Positions 19,004-29,113 of a stretch of 64,000 nt of DNA are shown one piece after another. Below the pieces are notes generated by a model. The model had not been told where the DNA came from. It did not search any database and was given only the letters and a program-made list of their open reading frames with translations. This DNA comes from Pseudarcicella hirudinis (GTDB lineage Bacteria; Bacteroidota; Bacteroidia; Cytophagales; Spirosomataceae): assembly GCF_900115665.1 (NCBI RefSeq), contig NZ_FOXH01000001.1, positions 305,777 through 369,776 on the forward strand, given 5' to 3'. Every line of letters begins with the position of its first letter. Position 1 is the stretch's first letter. Both the position numbers and the translations under genes were made by a program.

Positions 19004-22000
19004 ATGAAAACCGAAATAAAATATGTCAGTGCGGCTAAAAGCTTTTTCAGGATTCTATGGGTCTTTTTTACGGTTTTAACCTTTTCCCGCTGCAAAAATC
19101 CTGAAGAAAAGCCCGTTTTTGAATTACTGTCCGACAGCCAGACGAATATCACTTTCAGCAATGACCTGAAAGAAGATGAATTTACCAATTCTCTGGTTTA
19201 TGAATACTCATATAATGGGGGTGGTGTGGCTACAGGAGATTTGAATAATGACGGATTGGATGATATCTATTTTTCAGCCAATCAGAAAAGCAATAAACTT
19301 TATCTTAATCTGGGAAAACTAAAGTTTCAGGATATTACCGAGGCAGCCGGAGTAGCCTGCGCTGAAAACTGGAAAACAGGTGTGACCCTGGCAGATGTAA
19401 ACGGGGATGGGAAACTTGATATTTATGTTTGCCGTTCCGGAAATCTGGAAGCAGAAAAGCGAAAAAATCTATTGTATATTAACCAGGGCAATGACAGAAA
19501 AGGGATTCCGCATTTTCTTGAAGAAGGAGAAAAATATGGCCTGGCAGATCCTGCTTTTAGCTCGCATGCCGCTTTTTTTGATTATGATCACGATGGTGAC
19601 CTTGATATGCTTTTGCTTAATCATAGTCCGAGAAGATTTGAAAACCTCGATGAATCAACTATCCGCAGGATGATGAATACACATGATGAACTGACCGGAG
19701 TGAAATTGTATCAGAATAATCAGAATTTCTTTAAAGATATTACCAGTTCGAGTGGAATTTTGAATACACGTTTATCTTACGGACTGGGCGTTTCCATATC
19801 TGATGTGAACAATGATGGCTGGCAGGATATTTATTTGTCGAACGACTACCTTGCTCCGGATTACCTCTTTATCAATAATCAGAATGGTACTTTTTCAGAT
19901 AAAACGGATCAGATGCTTTCTCATACTTCTCAGTTTTCAATGGGAAATGATGTCTCGGATTTTAACAATGATGGCTGGACAGACATCATGACGATGGATA
20001 TGCTGCCGGAAGATAACCACAGACAAAAGTTGTTATTTGCCAATGATAATTATGAGTTGTTTGAATTGCGTGAAAGAGCGGGCCTTCATAAGCAGTATAT
20101 GCGGAATATGCTTCATCTGAACAACGGCGATGGTACATTCAGTGAAATCGGTCAGTTTTCAGGAGTTTCCAATACCGATTGGAGCTGGGCACCTCTTTTT
20201 GCAGATTATGACAACGATGGCTGGAAAGATTTATTTATCACCAATGGATATGTGCATGATTATACCAACATGGATTTTCTTAAATATATGGGGGATTACC
20301 TCAGGGATAATCAGGGGCGGGTTCAGCGGAAAAATCTGTTGGATCTGGTAAAGAAGATGCCTTCTTCAAACGTGAAAAATTATATTTTCAGCAACAATCA
20401 AAACTTAACTTTTACCAATAAAACCGAATTTTGGGGAATGGGTCAGGACTCTAATAGCAACGGGGCTGCTTATTCCGACCTGGATAATGACGGAGATCTG
20501 GACCTGGTAGTCAATAACATTGATGCCAAAGCATTTGTCTATAAAAATAACAGCAATGAAATTTCTCATCACAACTATCTGAGAGTTAAACTGAAAGGAG
20601 AAGGGAATAATAAATTTGGTATAGGAGCGAAGGTTTCTGTTTTTTGTAAAGGTTCGCTGCAAACTCAGGAGCAGTTAATGAGCCGTGGATTTCAGTCCAG
20701 CGTTTCTCCTGTTTTGCATTTTGGACTGGCCAATTATACTAAAGCTGACTCAATCCTTATCAGATGGAACAGTGGAAAAAAACAGGTTCTTAAAAATGTT
20801 CCGGTAAACAAATTGCTGGAACTTCAGGAAAAAAATGCTTTGCCCGGAAAAGACGAAAAATCTTCCGCAACAGAAAAGTTTTTTGTTTCACTGGATTCTC
20901 CGGTAAATTTTGAACATCTTGAAAATCAGGTTAATGATTTCAAAAGGCAGCCATTGCTTACCGGTTCGCTTTCCTTCAGTGGTCCTTGTATGACAAAGGC
21001 AGATGTAAACGGAGATGGGCTGGAAGACCTTTATATTGGCGGAGCGGCAGGCCAGGAAGGAGTCATCTTTATTCAGGAAAAGAAGGGCAGTTTTAAAAAG
21101 TCTGACCAGAAAGATTTTGCCAGCTCAAAGGATGCTGAAAAAACAGATGCTGTTTTTTTTGATGCAGATCATGACGGCGACATGGACCTCTACGTTTGTA
21201 CGGGAGGATATGATGACTTTTTACCGGACGACATGCGTTTGCAGGATTATTTATATTTCAATGATGGGAAAGGCCGCTTTACATTGAGTCTGAAAGCCAT
21301 TCCTCTGATGATTTCAAGCGGTAGTTGTGTGAGAGTCGGGGATGTAAACGGGGATGGTCATCCCGATCTTTTTGTGGGAGGAAGAGTGATTCCGGGAAGG
21401 TATCCTGAAAATCCCGGAAGTTATGTACTTATTAATGACGGAAAAGGCAATTTCATTGATCAGACTTATTCCATTGCCAAAGGCTTAAAAGAAACCGGCA
21501 TGATTACAGATGCGGCCTGGACAGATTTAAACGGAGATAAAAAACCTGATCTGATTGTTATCGGAGAATGGATGCCTGTCAGGATCTGGCTGAATAATCA
21601 TGGAAAATTGACTGAAGAAACTACCGGAAAATATTTTGATAAAGTACCTTATGGTTGCTGGACAAAATTATTGCTTGAAGATTTTAACGGTGACGGGAAA
21701 ATGGACCTTCTTGCCGGAAATTCAGGCTTAAATGCTCAGATAAAAGCCAGCGAGCAATATCCGGCGGAATTGCTTTACAAGGATTTTGATGAAAATAATG
21801 CCATAGACCCGATTCTCAGTTATTACATTCAGGGGAAAAGTTATCCTTATATTTCAAGAGACGAACTGCTGGATCAGATCAGTGCCATGAGAACCCGTTT
21901 CCCGGATTATAAAAGCTATGCAGATGCTGCGGTAAAGGATGTTTTTTCGGAAGATGAACTGAAAAATGCCAGATATTTAAAGGCAGATACTTTTGAAACG

Positions 22001-22351
22001 AAATTGTTTTTAAGCAATTCTTCCGGAAAATTTAGGGAAGAGAAATTACCAGAACAGGTACAGTTTACCCCCTGGTTTGCGATAAAATCGCTTGATTTTA
22101 ACCATGATGGAAAGAAAGATCTGATTCTGGGGGGAAACGTTTCTCACACAAGAATCAAAATGGGACAATGTTCCGCTTCATTTGGTACAACCCTGAAAGG
22201 AGATGGGAAAGGGCATTTTAGCTTTGTTCCCAATCAGATTTCCGGTTTACAGGTCAGAGGAGATATAAGGTCATTTCTGGAGATCAATGATTTGCTTTTG
22301 ATTGGCGTAAATAATCAGCCTTTGAAAACCTACAGACTAATTAACAAATGA
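19004..22351 (+). CDS. FG-GAP/VCBS repeat protein with ASPIC/UnbV domain (first copy)
   Basis: 1115 residues with an N-terminal export signal. Cys 30 could be a lipid anchor, but the preceding residue is Arg (FSRC), which is a poor lipobox. At least ten calcium-binding-type FG-GAP repeats of the form D-x-N-x-D-G-x-x-D occur in two beta-propeller blocks, one before and one after an ASPIC/UnbV domain (about residues 520-610, YLRVKLKGEGNNKFGIGAKV then SRGFQSSVSPVLHFGLG-like). Such proteins resemble eukaryotic CRTAC1. They commonly follow SusCD genes in Cytophagales, often under a misleading 'RNA-binding' name. Function unknown; a surface glycan-binding or adhesion role is inferred. Confidence 0.88.
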   Translation: MKTEIKYVSAAKSFFRILWVFFTVLTFSRCKNPEEKPVFELLSDSQTNITFSNDLKEDEFTNSLVYEYSYNGGGVATGDLNNDGLDDIYFSANQKSNKLYLNLGKLKFQDITEAAGVACAENWKTGVTLADVNGDGKLDIYVCRSGNLEAEKRKNLLYINQGNDRKGIPHFLEEGEKYGLADPAFSSHAAFFDYDHDGDLDMLLLNHSPRRFENLDESTIRRMMNTHDELTGVKLYQNNQNFFKDITSSSGILNTRLSYGLGVSISDVNNDGWQDIYLSNDYLAPDYLFINNQNGTFSDKTDQMLSHTSQFSMGNDVSDFNNDGWTDIMTMDMLPEDNHRQKLLFANDNYELFELRERAGLHKQYMRNMLHLNNGDGTFSEIGQFSGVSNTDWSWAPLFADYDNDGWKDLFITNGYVHDYTNMDFLKYMGDYLRDNQGRVQRKNLLDLVKKMPSSNVKNYIFSNNQNLTFTNKTEFWGMGQDSNSNGAAYSDLDNDGDLDLVVNNIDAKAFVYKNNSNEISHHNYLRVKLKGEGNNKFGIGAKVSVFCKGSLQTQEQLMSRGFQSSVSPVLHFGLANYTKADSILIRWNSGKKQVLKNVPVNKLLELQEKNALPGKDEKSSATEKFFVSLDSPVNFEHLENQVNDFKRQPLLTGSLSFSGPCMTKADVNGDGLEDLYIGGAAGQEGVIFIQEKKGSFKKSDQKDFASSKDAEKTDAVFFDADHDGDMDLYVCTGGYDDFLPDDMRLQDYLYFNDGKGRFTLSLKAIPLMISSGSCVRVGDVNGDGHPDLFVGGRVIPGRYPENPGSYVLINDGKGNFIDQTYSIAKGLKETGMITDAAWTDLNGDKKPDLIVIGEWMPVRIWLNNHGKLTEETTGKYFDKVPYGCWTKLLLEDFNGDGKMDLLAGNSGLNAQIKASEQYPAELLYKDFDENNAIDPILSYYIQGKSYPYISRDELLDQISAMRTRFPDYKSYADAAVKDVFSEDELKNARYLKADTFETKLFLSNSSGKFREEKLPEQVQFTPWFAIKSLDFNHDGKKDLILGGNVSHTRIKMGQCSASFGTTLKGDGKGHFSFVPNQISGLQVRGDIRSFLEINDLLLIGVNNQPLKTYRLINK

Positions 22352-22371
22352 TGATTTAGATGTTTTGATGA

Positions 22372-23697
22372 ATGGAAAAACAATTGAAGATATGGCTGTT
22401 TCCGGTATTAATTATCCTGCTGACAGCATGCAGCACAAAAAAACAGCAGGTTTTTCAACCGGATGGCACTGAGTTGAAAAAATGCACAGATGAAATGACG
22501 AAACTGATGCTTCATGATGTAACGAATCCTCCTTTGGCCTCAAGATTTTACGCCTATGCATTTCTGGCAGGTTATGAAGTATTAGCTCAGCATGATACAG
22601 CTTTTCATGGGATGGCGGGGATTTTAAATGAATATCCAAAAATTCCCCAACCTGTAATTTCAGCATATTCATATCAGCTGGCTGCTGTTCTTGCCATTCT
22701 GGAAACCGCAGGTAAAATGCAGCCTTCCGGGAAATTACTGGCAGAAAAGCGTAAAATAATTATCGATTCCTGTCTTAAGAACGGCATGAATGAAAATGTG
22801 GTAAAAGGATCGGAGGAATACGCCGGGCAAATCGCAAAAGAGATTTTAAAATATGCTAAAAAAGATGGCTATTTTAAAATCAGTGATTATCCCAGATATA
22901 CTCCTGAGAAAGGTGAGGGATACTGGTTCCCGACACCTCCGGCTTTTTTTGGTGCCATAGAACCCTATTTTAATAAAGTAAGACCATTTACTTTAGATTC
23001 AGCTTCCGTATTTAAACCAGTTCCCCCGGCAGAATACAGCGCAGAAAAAGGATCCCGGTTTTTTAAATTGATGGAAGAAGTAAGAATTACAGGTGTTTCT
23101 CTGAGCCATGAACAGAAGAATATTGCTGCTTTCTGGGATTGTAATCCGTTTGCCATGCAGGACGAAGGGCATTTACAGATCGGGGTTAAAAAGATTTCAC
23201 CGGGCGGACATTGGATGGGAATTGCTGGAATTGCCTGTCAGCAAAAAAAGCTTGATTTTAACAAATCTTTGCAGATTCATACCGTTTTAGCCATTACCCT
23301 GATGGATGCATTCATTACCTGCTGGGATGAAAAATACAGAAGCAATAGAATCAGGCCGGAAGCGGCTATCCGAAAACTGACTGACCCCGAATGGAAACCT
23401 ATGCTGCAAACACCACCTTTTCCGGAGTATTTGAGCGGACATTCTGTTATTTCAACTGCTTCTGCAGAGGTGTTATCACAATTTTTAGGAGATTCTGTAG
23501 CTTATGCAGATAATGTGGAAGTGCCGTATGGTCTGGCGCCAAGGAAATTTCAATCGTTCAGACAAGCGGCAGAAGAAGCAGCAATTTCAAGACTTTACGG
23601 AGGTATCCATTTCTCTGATGCCATTCAGAACGGACAGATTCAGGGAAAGAAGGTCGGAGGAAATGTTATTAAGAAACTGAAACTGAAGAGGATCTAA
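22372..23697 (+). CDS. vanadium-dependent haloperoxidase / PAP2-superfamily lipoprotein
   Basis: 441 residues with a lipoprotein signal (LLTAC, Cys 20). The vanadate/phosphate-binding signature of the superfamily is complete: K321-x6-R328-P329, S355-G356-H357, and S406-R407-x5-H413. The length and the large N-terminal helical domain fit the bacterial haloperoxidase-like branch rather than short PAP2 phosphatases. It could oxidise halides or act as an acid phosphatase; the sequence alone does not decide. It lies 20 nt after the first ASPIC gene and 2 nt before the second, so the three genes are one translation-coupled block in the PUL. Confidence 0.85.
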   Translation: MEKQLKIWLFPVLIILLTACSTKKQQVFQPDGTELKKCTDEMTKLMLHDVTNPPLASRFYAYAFLAGYEVLAQHDTAFHGMAGILNEYPKIPQPVISAYSYQLAAVLAILETAGKMQPSGKLLAEKRKIIIDSCLKNGMNENVVKGSEEYAGQIAKEILKYAKKDGYFKISDYPRYTPEKGEGYWFPTPPAFFGAIEPYFNKVRPFTLDSASVFKPVPPAEYSAEKGSRFFKLMEEVRITGVSLSHEQKNIAAFWDCNPFAMQDEGHLQIGVKKISPGGHWMGIAGIACQQKKLDFNKSLQIHTVLAITLMDAFITCWDEKYRSNRIRPEAAIRKLTDPEWKPMLQTPPFPEYLSGHSVISTASAEVLSQFLGDSVAYADNVEVPYGLAPRKFQSFRQAAEEAAISRLYGGIHFSDAIQNGQIQGKKVGGNVIKKLKLKRI

Positions 23698-23699
23698 CA

Positions 23700-26600
23700 T
23701 TGAAGTATAATCAGCACATACATTTGAAAAAAAGAAAACGGATATCGGACATTCTCCAAAAATCATTCATTTCCGGAATGATTGCAGGGTTTTTCTGCCT
23801 GATCAATTTATGCTCCTGCAATAAGCCTCAGCCACTGTTTACAAAGCTGAGTCCTGAGGAAACCGGAATAACCTTTGTGAATGAAGTGTATGATACAGAT
23901 TCTCTTAACATTCTGGATTACATTTACTTATATAACGGAGGAGGGGTGTCGATCGGAGATATTAACAACGACGGCCTGCAGGATATTTATTTTTCTTCAA
24001 ATCAGCATGAAAATAAATTGTATCTCAACAAAGGAAAAAAAGCCGGGGAAATTGTGTTTGAAGACATTACCGAAAAAGCTGGCGTAAAAGGACTTGGGAA
24101 CTGGAAAACCGGGGTGACTATGGCAGATGTGAATGGCGATGGTTTACTGGATATCTATTTGTGTGCTGTAGGGAAATTCAGGAATTTAAAGGGGAAAAAT
24201 CAGCTTTTTATCAATAATGGTAACCTGACTTTTACCGAAAAAGCTTCAGCTTATGGCCTGGATACAGAAGGATTTAACACACAGGCGGCTTTCTTTGATT
24301 ATGACAGAGACGGGGATTTGGATATGTTTCTGGTAAATCATTCTGTTCATTCCACCTCCAGTTATGGAAAAGCCTCTGCCCGCAAGGAAAAAAATGAGGT
24401 AAGCGGGGATAAGCTTTTCAGAAATGATGGCAAAAGATTTACAGAAGTAACAGAAAGTGCGGGAATTTACAGTAGTATTGTTGGGTATGGATTGAATGTC
24501 ATAACTGCCGATTTAAACAATGATGGCTGGGATGATATCTATGTCAGCAACGACTTTCATGAAAATGACTACTATTACCTCAATAATGGCAATGGTACTT
24601 TTTCTGAAATAAACAACGAGGCATTCGGGCATGAAAGTCGTTTTTCGATGGGAAGTGATATCGCTGATATCAACAATGATGGCTGGCTCGATCTGATCAC
24701 ACTGGATATGCTTCCCGAAGATGAAAAAATCCTGAAATCTTCTTCCGGCGATGATGCCGCAGATGTTTATCAATACAAACTTGATTTTGGATTTCATCAT
24801 CAATATGCCAGGAATTGTGTGCAGCTAAATCTTGGCGGTGGCAGAAGATTTAGTGAAATAGGTTTGTTTGCCAATGTTTCCGCAACAGACTGGAGCTGGT
24901 CGCCGCTTTTAGCCGATTTTGATAATGACGGCATCAAAGATTTGTTTGTCAGCAATGGAATTTCCCGTCGGCCCAACGATCTTGACTATATCAAATATGT
25001 TGCGAATGAAAGTATTCAGCAGAAATTGCAGCAAACGAGAACGGCTGATTTGGAAGCCATAAAGCTGATGCCCGAAGGCAAGGTCAGCAGCTATATTTTT
25101 AAGGGAACAGAAAATATACAGTTTACCGATAAAACCAAAGATTGGGGACTGGACATTCCCTCCCTTTCAAATGGTTCGGCTTATGCTGATCTGGACAATG
25201 ACGGTGACCTGGATCTGGTCGTAAATAACATTAATGCTCCGGCAGGTATTTTTATGAATAATACTGAAAAAACAAGCCGGAATCATTATCTGGCCATATT
25301 GCTGAATGGAGAAAAACCAAATTCAGCCGGATTTGGAGCAAGAGTGACCCTTAAATGTAAAGGCAGGACACAGCTTAATTTTCTCACCGGAAACCGTGGT
25401 TTTCAAAGCAGTTCCTGGAAAAATATTCATTTTGGCTTAGGAGAAAATGATGTCATTGATACCCTTGAAATTCTCTGGCCGGATCAGCGGATTCAGATTT
25501 TGACCAAGGTAAAAGCTGATCAGAAACTACTGCTTTTTCAGAAAGATGCGAAAGGAATTATTGTAAATAAAGCGAATGAACCGCCTCTTTTTGAGGATGT
25601 CAGCGGACAGATCGGATTGCCTTATAAACATGAAGAAAATAAATTTACTGACTTTAATACCCAACCTTTAATCCCGCATAAAGTTTCTACGCAAGGCCCG
25701 AAACTGGCGGTTTCAGATGTAAATGGCGATGGACTGGAAGATTTCTATGTTTGCGGTGCCGCCTTGCAGGCCGGAAAACTGTTTATACAGCAAAAAAACG
25801 GGAAGTTTAAAGCCAGTAACGAGGCAAATTTTGAGAAAGATGCCATTGCTGAAGATGTAAATGCGATGTTTTTTGATGCCGATGGCGACAAAGATTCAGA
25901 CTTGTATGTGGTAAGCGGAGGGAATGAATTGAATGAAAAAAATGAAGCATTGTCTGACCGGCTATACTTAAATGACGGGAAAGGAAATTTTAGCAGATCC
26001 TGGAATTTTCCAGCTTTATCTGGTAATAAATCGGTAGCCATTCCGAGTGATATTGACCACGACGGCGATCTGGATTTGTTTGTCGGAGGAAGGGTCGTCA
26101 GCGGAAATTACGGGCAAATCCCTGATTCTTACATCCTTTTAAATAATGGCAAAGGTTTATTTACCATCGCTACCCAAAGGATTTGTCCGGAATTGCAAAA
26201 AGCAGGATTAATTACCGATGCCATTTGGATTGATTTAGACCTTGACGGATGGCAGGATCTGGTATTGGCAGGAGAGTGGATGCCGGTTTCGGTTTTCAGA
26301 AATATACAAGGGAAATTAAAGAATTATACCAGTGAATTTGGTTTGTCAGCTACAAATGGCTTGTGGAATTGCATTAAATCTGCCGATATCAATTCAGATG
26401 GAAAAATGGATTTACTTGTCGGGAACCTTGGCGAAAATTCCAAATTACATGCCAGCGAACAATTTCCCTTAAAACTATATATCGAAGATTTGGATGGAAA
26501 CGGACTGATTGACCCTATACTGGCTATTGAGAAAAAAAGCAGGTATTATCCTTTTTTGGGAAAGGAAGAACTGGAAAAAGCCATTCCTGGCATATTCAGG

Positions 26601-27086
26601 AAGAAATTTACCGATTATAAAAGCTTTGCCGGAAATTCTGTAGAGGAGATTTTTGAAGGCATTTCAGGAATGAATAAGGTATTAAATGCCCAAATGCTCT
26701 GTTCTGTTGCCCTGATCAATGAAGGAAAAAAAATGTCTGTTCAGAAACTTCCGAATACAGCGCAGTATGCTCCGGTTTTCTCTTTTTTAGTGGATGATTT
26801 TAATGAAGACCTAAAGCCGGATGTGATTGCAGCGGGTAATTTTTGGGGAGTAAGCCCGTTTGAAGGCCGTTATGATGCAGGTTATGGAAATCTTTATCTC
26901 AGTAATCAGAAAAATGGTCTGAGAGCCATCAGCATTTTATCTTCAGGGATCAATATTTCCGGAGAAGTAAGAGATATAAAAAAGATCAGACAAGCGGATA
27001 ATAAAGCGCTTTATGCCTTTGCCAGAAACGATGCAGAAATCGTTTTTTTAAAGAAACATCAAAGAAATAATAAACAGTCAAAATGA
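23700..27086 (+). CDS. FG-GAP/VCBS repeat lipoprotein with ASPIC/UnbV domain (second copy)
   Basis: About 1128 residues if the TTG at 23700 is the start. This gives a basic n-region (KKRKR), a hydrophobic core and a lipobox LCSC (Cys 40). The first in-frame ATG, at 23778, would leave only 14 residues before that Cys and no basic charges, so TTG is preferred. The architecture equals the first copy at 19004: FG-GAP repeats (INNDGLQD, VNGDGLLD, LNNDGWDD and others), a central ASPIC/UnbV domain near residues 520-615, then more repeats. Sequence similarity between the copies is moderate, pointing to an old duplication. Function unknown; surface exposure next to SusCD is inferred. Confidence 0.86.
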   Translation: MKYNQHIHLKKRKRISDILQKSFISGMIAGFFCLINLCSCNKPQPLFTKLSPEETGITFVNEVYDTDSLNILDYIYLYNGGGVSIGDINNDGLQDIYFSSNQHENKLYLNKGKKAGEIVFEDITEKAGVKGLGNWKTGVTMADVNGDGLLDIYLCAVGKFRNLKGKNQLFINNGNLTFTEKASAYGLDTEGFNTQAAFFDYDRDGDLDMFLVNHSVHSTSSYGKASARKEKNEVSGDKLFRNDGKRFTEVTESAGIYSSIVGYGLNVITADLNNDGWDDIYVSNDFHENDYYYLNNGNGTFSEINNEAFGHESRFSMGSDIADINNDGWLDLITLDMLPEDEKILKSSSGDDAADVYQYKLDFGFHHQYARNCVQLNLGGGRRFSEIGLFANVSATDWSWSPLLADFDNDGIKDLFVSNGISRRPNDLDYIKYVANESIQQKLQQTRTADLEAIKLMPEGKVSSYIFKGTENIQFTDKTKDWGLDIPSLSNGSAYADLDNDGDLDLVVNNINAPAGIFMNNTEKTSRNHYLAILLNGEKPNSAGFGARVTLKCKGRTQLNFLTGNRGFQSSSWKNIHFGLGENDVIDTLEILWPDQRIQILTKVKADQKLLLFQKDAKGIIVNKANEPPLFEDVSGQIGLPYKHEENKFTDFNTQPLIPHKVSTQGPKLAVSDVNGDGLEDFYVCGAALQAGKLFIQQKNGKFKASNEANFEKDAIAEDVNAMFFDADGDKDSDLYVVSGGNELNEKNEALSDRLYLNDGKGNFSRSWNFPALSGNKSVAIPSDIDHDGDLDLFVGGRVVSGNYGQIPDSYILLNNGKGLFTIATQRICPELQKAGLITDAIWIDLDLDGWQDLVLAGEWMPVSVFRNIQGKLKNYTSEFGLSATNGLWNCIKSADINSDGKMDLLVGNLGENSKLHASEQFPLKLYIEDLDGNGLIDPILAIEKKSRYYPFLGKEELEKAIPGIFRKKFTDYKSFAGNSVEEIFEGISGMNKVLNAQMLCSVALINEGKKMSVQKLPNTAQYAPVFSFLVDDFNEDLKPDVIAAGNFWGVSPFEGRYDAGYGNLYLSNQKNGLRAISILSSGINISGEVRDIKKIRQADNKALYAFARNDAEIVFLKKHQRNNKQSK

Positions 27087-27104
27087 AAAACTACCTGAAT
27101 AAAA

Positions 27105-29087
27105 ATGATTAACATGAAAATTAACCTGAAAAATAAAGTTCTTGCTCTTGCAATGTGCGGATTGACACTTGATTCTTTTGCACAGCAGCCCTTGCAAAAA
27201 GTAACTTTTGTAAGCTTTTCAAAAGTAAATATAACCGATAGCTTCTGGAAACCTAAACTTGATAAAGTAGCAACGACAACACTGAATACCTGTATTTATC
27301 AGACAGAAGTAAAAACACCGAGAATCAGGAATTTTGAAAAAGTTGCCAGAAAGGCAGGAGAGAAGCATGAAGGTATTTATTATGATGATTCTGACGTTTT
27401 TAAGGCCATTGAGGCGATAGCTTATTCTCTGAAAAATCACCCTGATGCCAGTCTTGAAAAGAAAACAGATGAATGGATTGATAAAATTGCAGCGGCACAG
27501 CAGCCTGACGGATATCTGAATACCTATTATACCTTAAATGGTCTGGAAAAGCGCTGGACTGATATGGAAAAACATGAAGATTATAATGCCGGGCATTTAA
27601 TCGAAGGAGCTGTCGCTTATTTTAATACAACCGGAAAAAGAAAATTACTGGATGTGGCTATAAAATTTGCCAATCATCTTGATGAAACGTTCAGACTGGC
27701 AAACAGACATTGGATTACCGGGCATCAGGAAGTAGAACTGGCACTTGTCAAGTTGTACAGAACCACAAACGACGAGCGTTATCTGAAACTGGCTGACTGG
27801 TATCTTTCTGAAAGAGGACATGGTTACGGGAAAGGTGTAATCTGGGATAACTGGAAGGATCCTGCTTATTGCCAGGATAAAGTTCCGGTAAAAGAACAGA
27901 CTGAAATCACCGGACATGCGGTACGTGCGATGTATCTGTACACAGGAGCTGCCGATGTGGCTTCGATTACAGGAGATGAAGGATATATCAGATCAATGAA
28001 AACTGTTTGGGATGATGTGGTTCACCGGAATATGTACATCACCGGAGGAATCGGATCCAGTGGAAGTAATGAGGGTTTCAGTAAGGATTATGATTTGCCT
28101 AACGAACATGCATATTGTGAAACCTGTGCTTCTGTCGGCATGGTTTTCTGGAATCAGCGGATGAATATGCTTACCGGAGAAGGAAAATACATGGATATTC
28201 TTGAAAGGAGTCTTTACAATGGTGCTTTAGACGGGCTTTCGCTTTCAGGAGACAGATTCTTTTACGGAAATCCTTTGGCTTCTTCCGGAAATTATCAGAG
28301 AAGTGAATGGTTTGGCACAGCTTGCTGCCCTTCAAATATCGCCCGCTTAATTGCTTCTCTGGGAGATTATATTTACAGTAAATCCGAGAATGGGATTTGG
28401 GTTAACCTGTTTGTGGGAAGTAATACCATTATTCCGCTGAAAAGTGGCGAGGTAGCAGTGCAGCTTCAAACGAATTATCCCTGGAATGGCCTGGTGAAGC
28501 TCAATGTCAGTCCTAAGAAAAAGAGCAGATTTATCGTCAGTTTCAGAATACCTGGTTGGGTAAATGAGCAATCTATTGCCGGAGATTTGTACCATTATAC
28601 CGAAATTTCCAAAGAAAAACCTGTAATAAAAGTAAACGGTAAAGAGATTGATTATACAGTAGAAAAGGGTTATGCGAAAATAGACAGAGAATGGAATGCA
28701 GGAGATGAAGTAAGCGTGAATCTTCCGATGGAAATCAGGAAAATTACTGCCAGAAATGAGGTAAAAGCAGATAATGATCGTTTGGCGGTTCAAAGAGGAC
28801 CATTGGTTTATTGTGTGGAAGGAGCAGATAATGAAGGAAAAGTTTCCAACATTATCCTGCCTGAAAAAACGATTTTTTCTCCTGAAAATCAGGAGGTTGC
28901 AGGAGAGTCGGTTGTGGCATTGAAAGCAAGTGTCCCTTCACTGATTATTTCTGTAGACGGGCAGAATGTTCAGACTGTTAACCGGAATATCACAGCAATT
29001 CCATATTATACCTGGTGCAACAGAGGCGCAAATCAGATGCAGGTCTGGCTTCCTGCAAAGGTCAGAAATGTAACAATTAATGAATAA
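27105..29087 (+). CDS. DUF1680/GH127-type beta-L-arabinofuranosidase (first copy)
   Basis: 660 residues with a signal peptide ending SFAQQ; starts at 27105 or at the second ATG, 27114. It has an (alpha/alpha)6-barrel followed by beta-sandwich domains. The zinc-thiolate site known from Bifidobacterium HypBA1 is present: E339-x-C341 (YCETCAS) and C407-C408 (ACCPSN). The likely acid/base Glu (E323) lies 16 residues before E339, the same spacing as in HypBA1. It should release beta-L-arabinofuranose from oligosaccharides in the periplasm. It starts 18 nt after the second ASPIC gene in the same operon. Confidence 0.92.
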   Translation: MINMKINLKNKVLALAMCGLTLDSFAQQPLQKVTFVSFSKVNITDSFWKPKLDKVATTTLNTCIYQTEVKTPRIRNFEKVARKAGEKHEGIYYDDSDVFKAIEAIAYSLKNHPDASLEKKTDEWIDKIAAAQQPDGYLNTYYTLNGLEKRWTDMEKHEDYNAGHLIEGAVAYFNTTGKRKLLDVAIKFANHLDETFRLANRHWITGHQEVELALVKLYRTTNDERYLKLADWYLSERGHGYGKGVIWDNWKDPAYCQDKVPVKEQTEITGHAVRAMYLYTGAADVASITGDEGYIRSMKTVWDDVVHRNMYITGGIGSSGSNEGFSKDYDLPNEHAYCETCASVGMVFWNQRMNMLTGEGKYMDILERSLYNGALDGLSLSGDRFFYGNPLASSGNYQRSEWFGTACCPSNIARLIASLGDYIYSKSENGIWVNLFVGSNTIIPLKSGEVAVQLQTNYPWNGLVKLNVSPKKKSRFIVSFRIPGWVNEQSIAGDLYHYTEISKEKPVIKVNGKEIDYTVEKGYAKIDREWNAGDEVSVNLPMEIRKITARNEVKADNDRLAVQRGPLVYCVEGADNEGKVSNIILPEKTIFSPENQEVAGESVVALKASVPSLIISVDGQNVQTVNRNITAIPYYTWCNRGANQMQVWLPAKVRNVTINE

Positions 29088-29113
29088 TTTACCTGCTCAA
29101 ACAATGTATTAAA

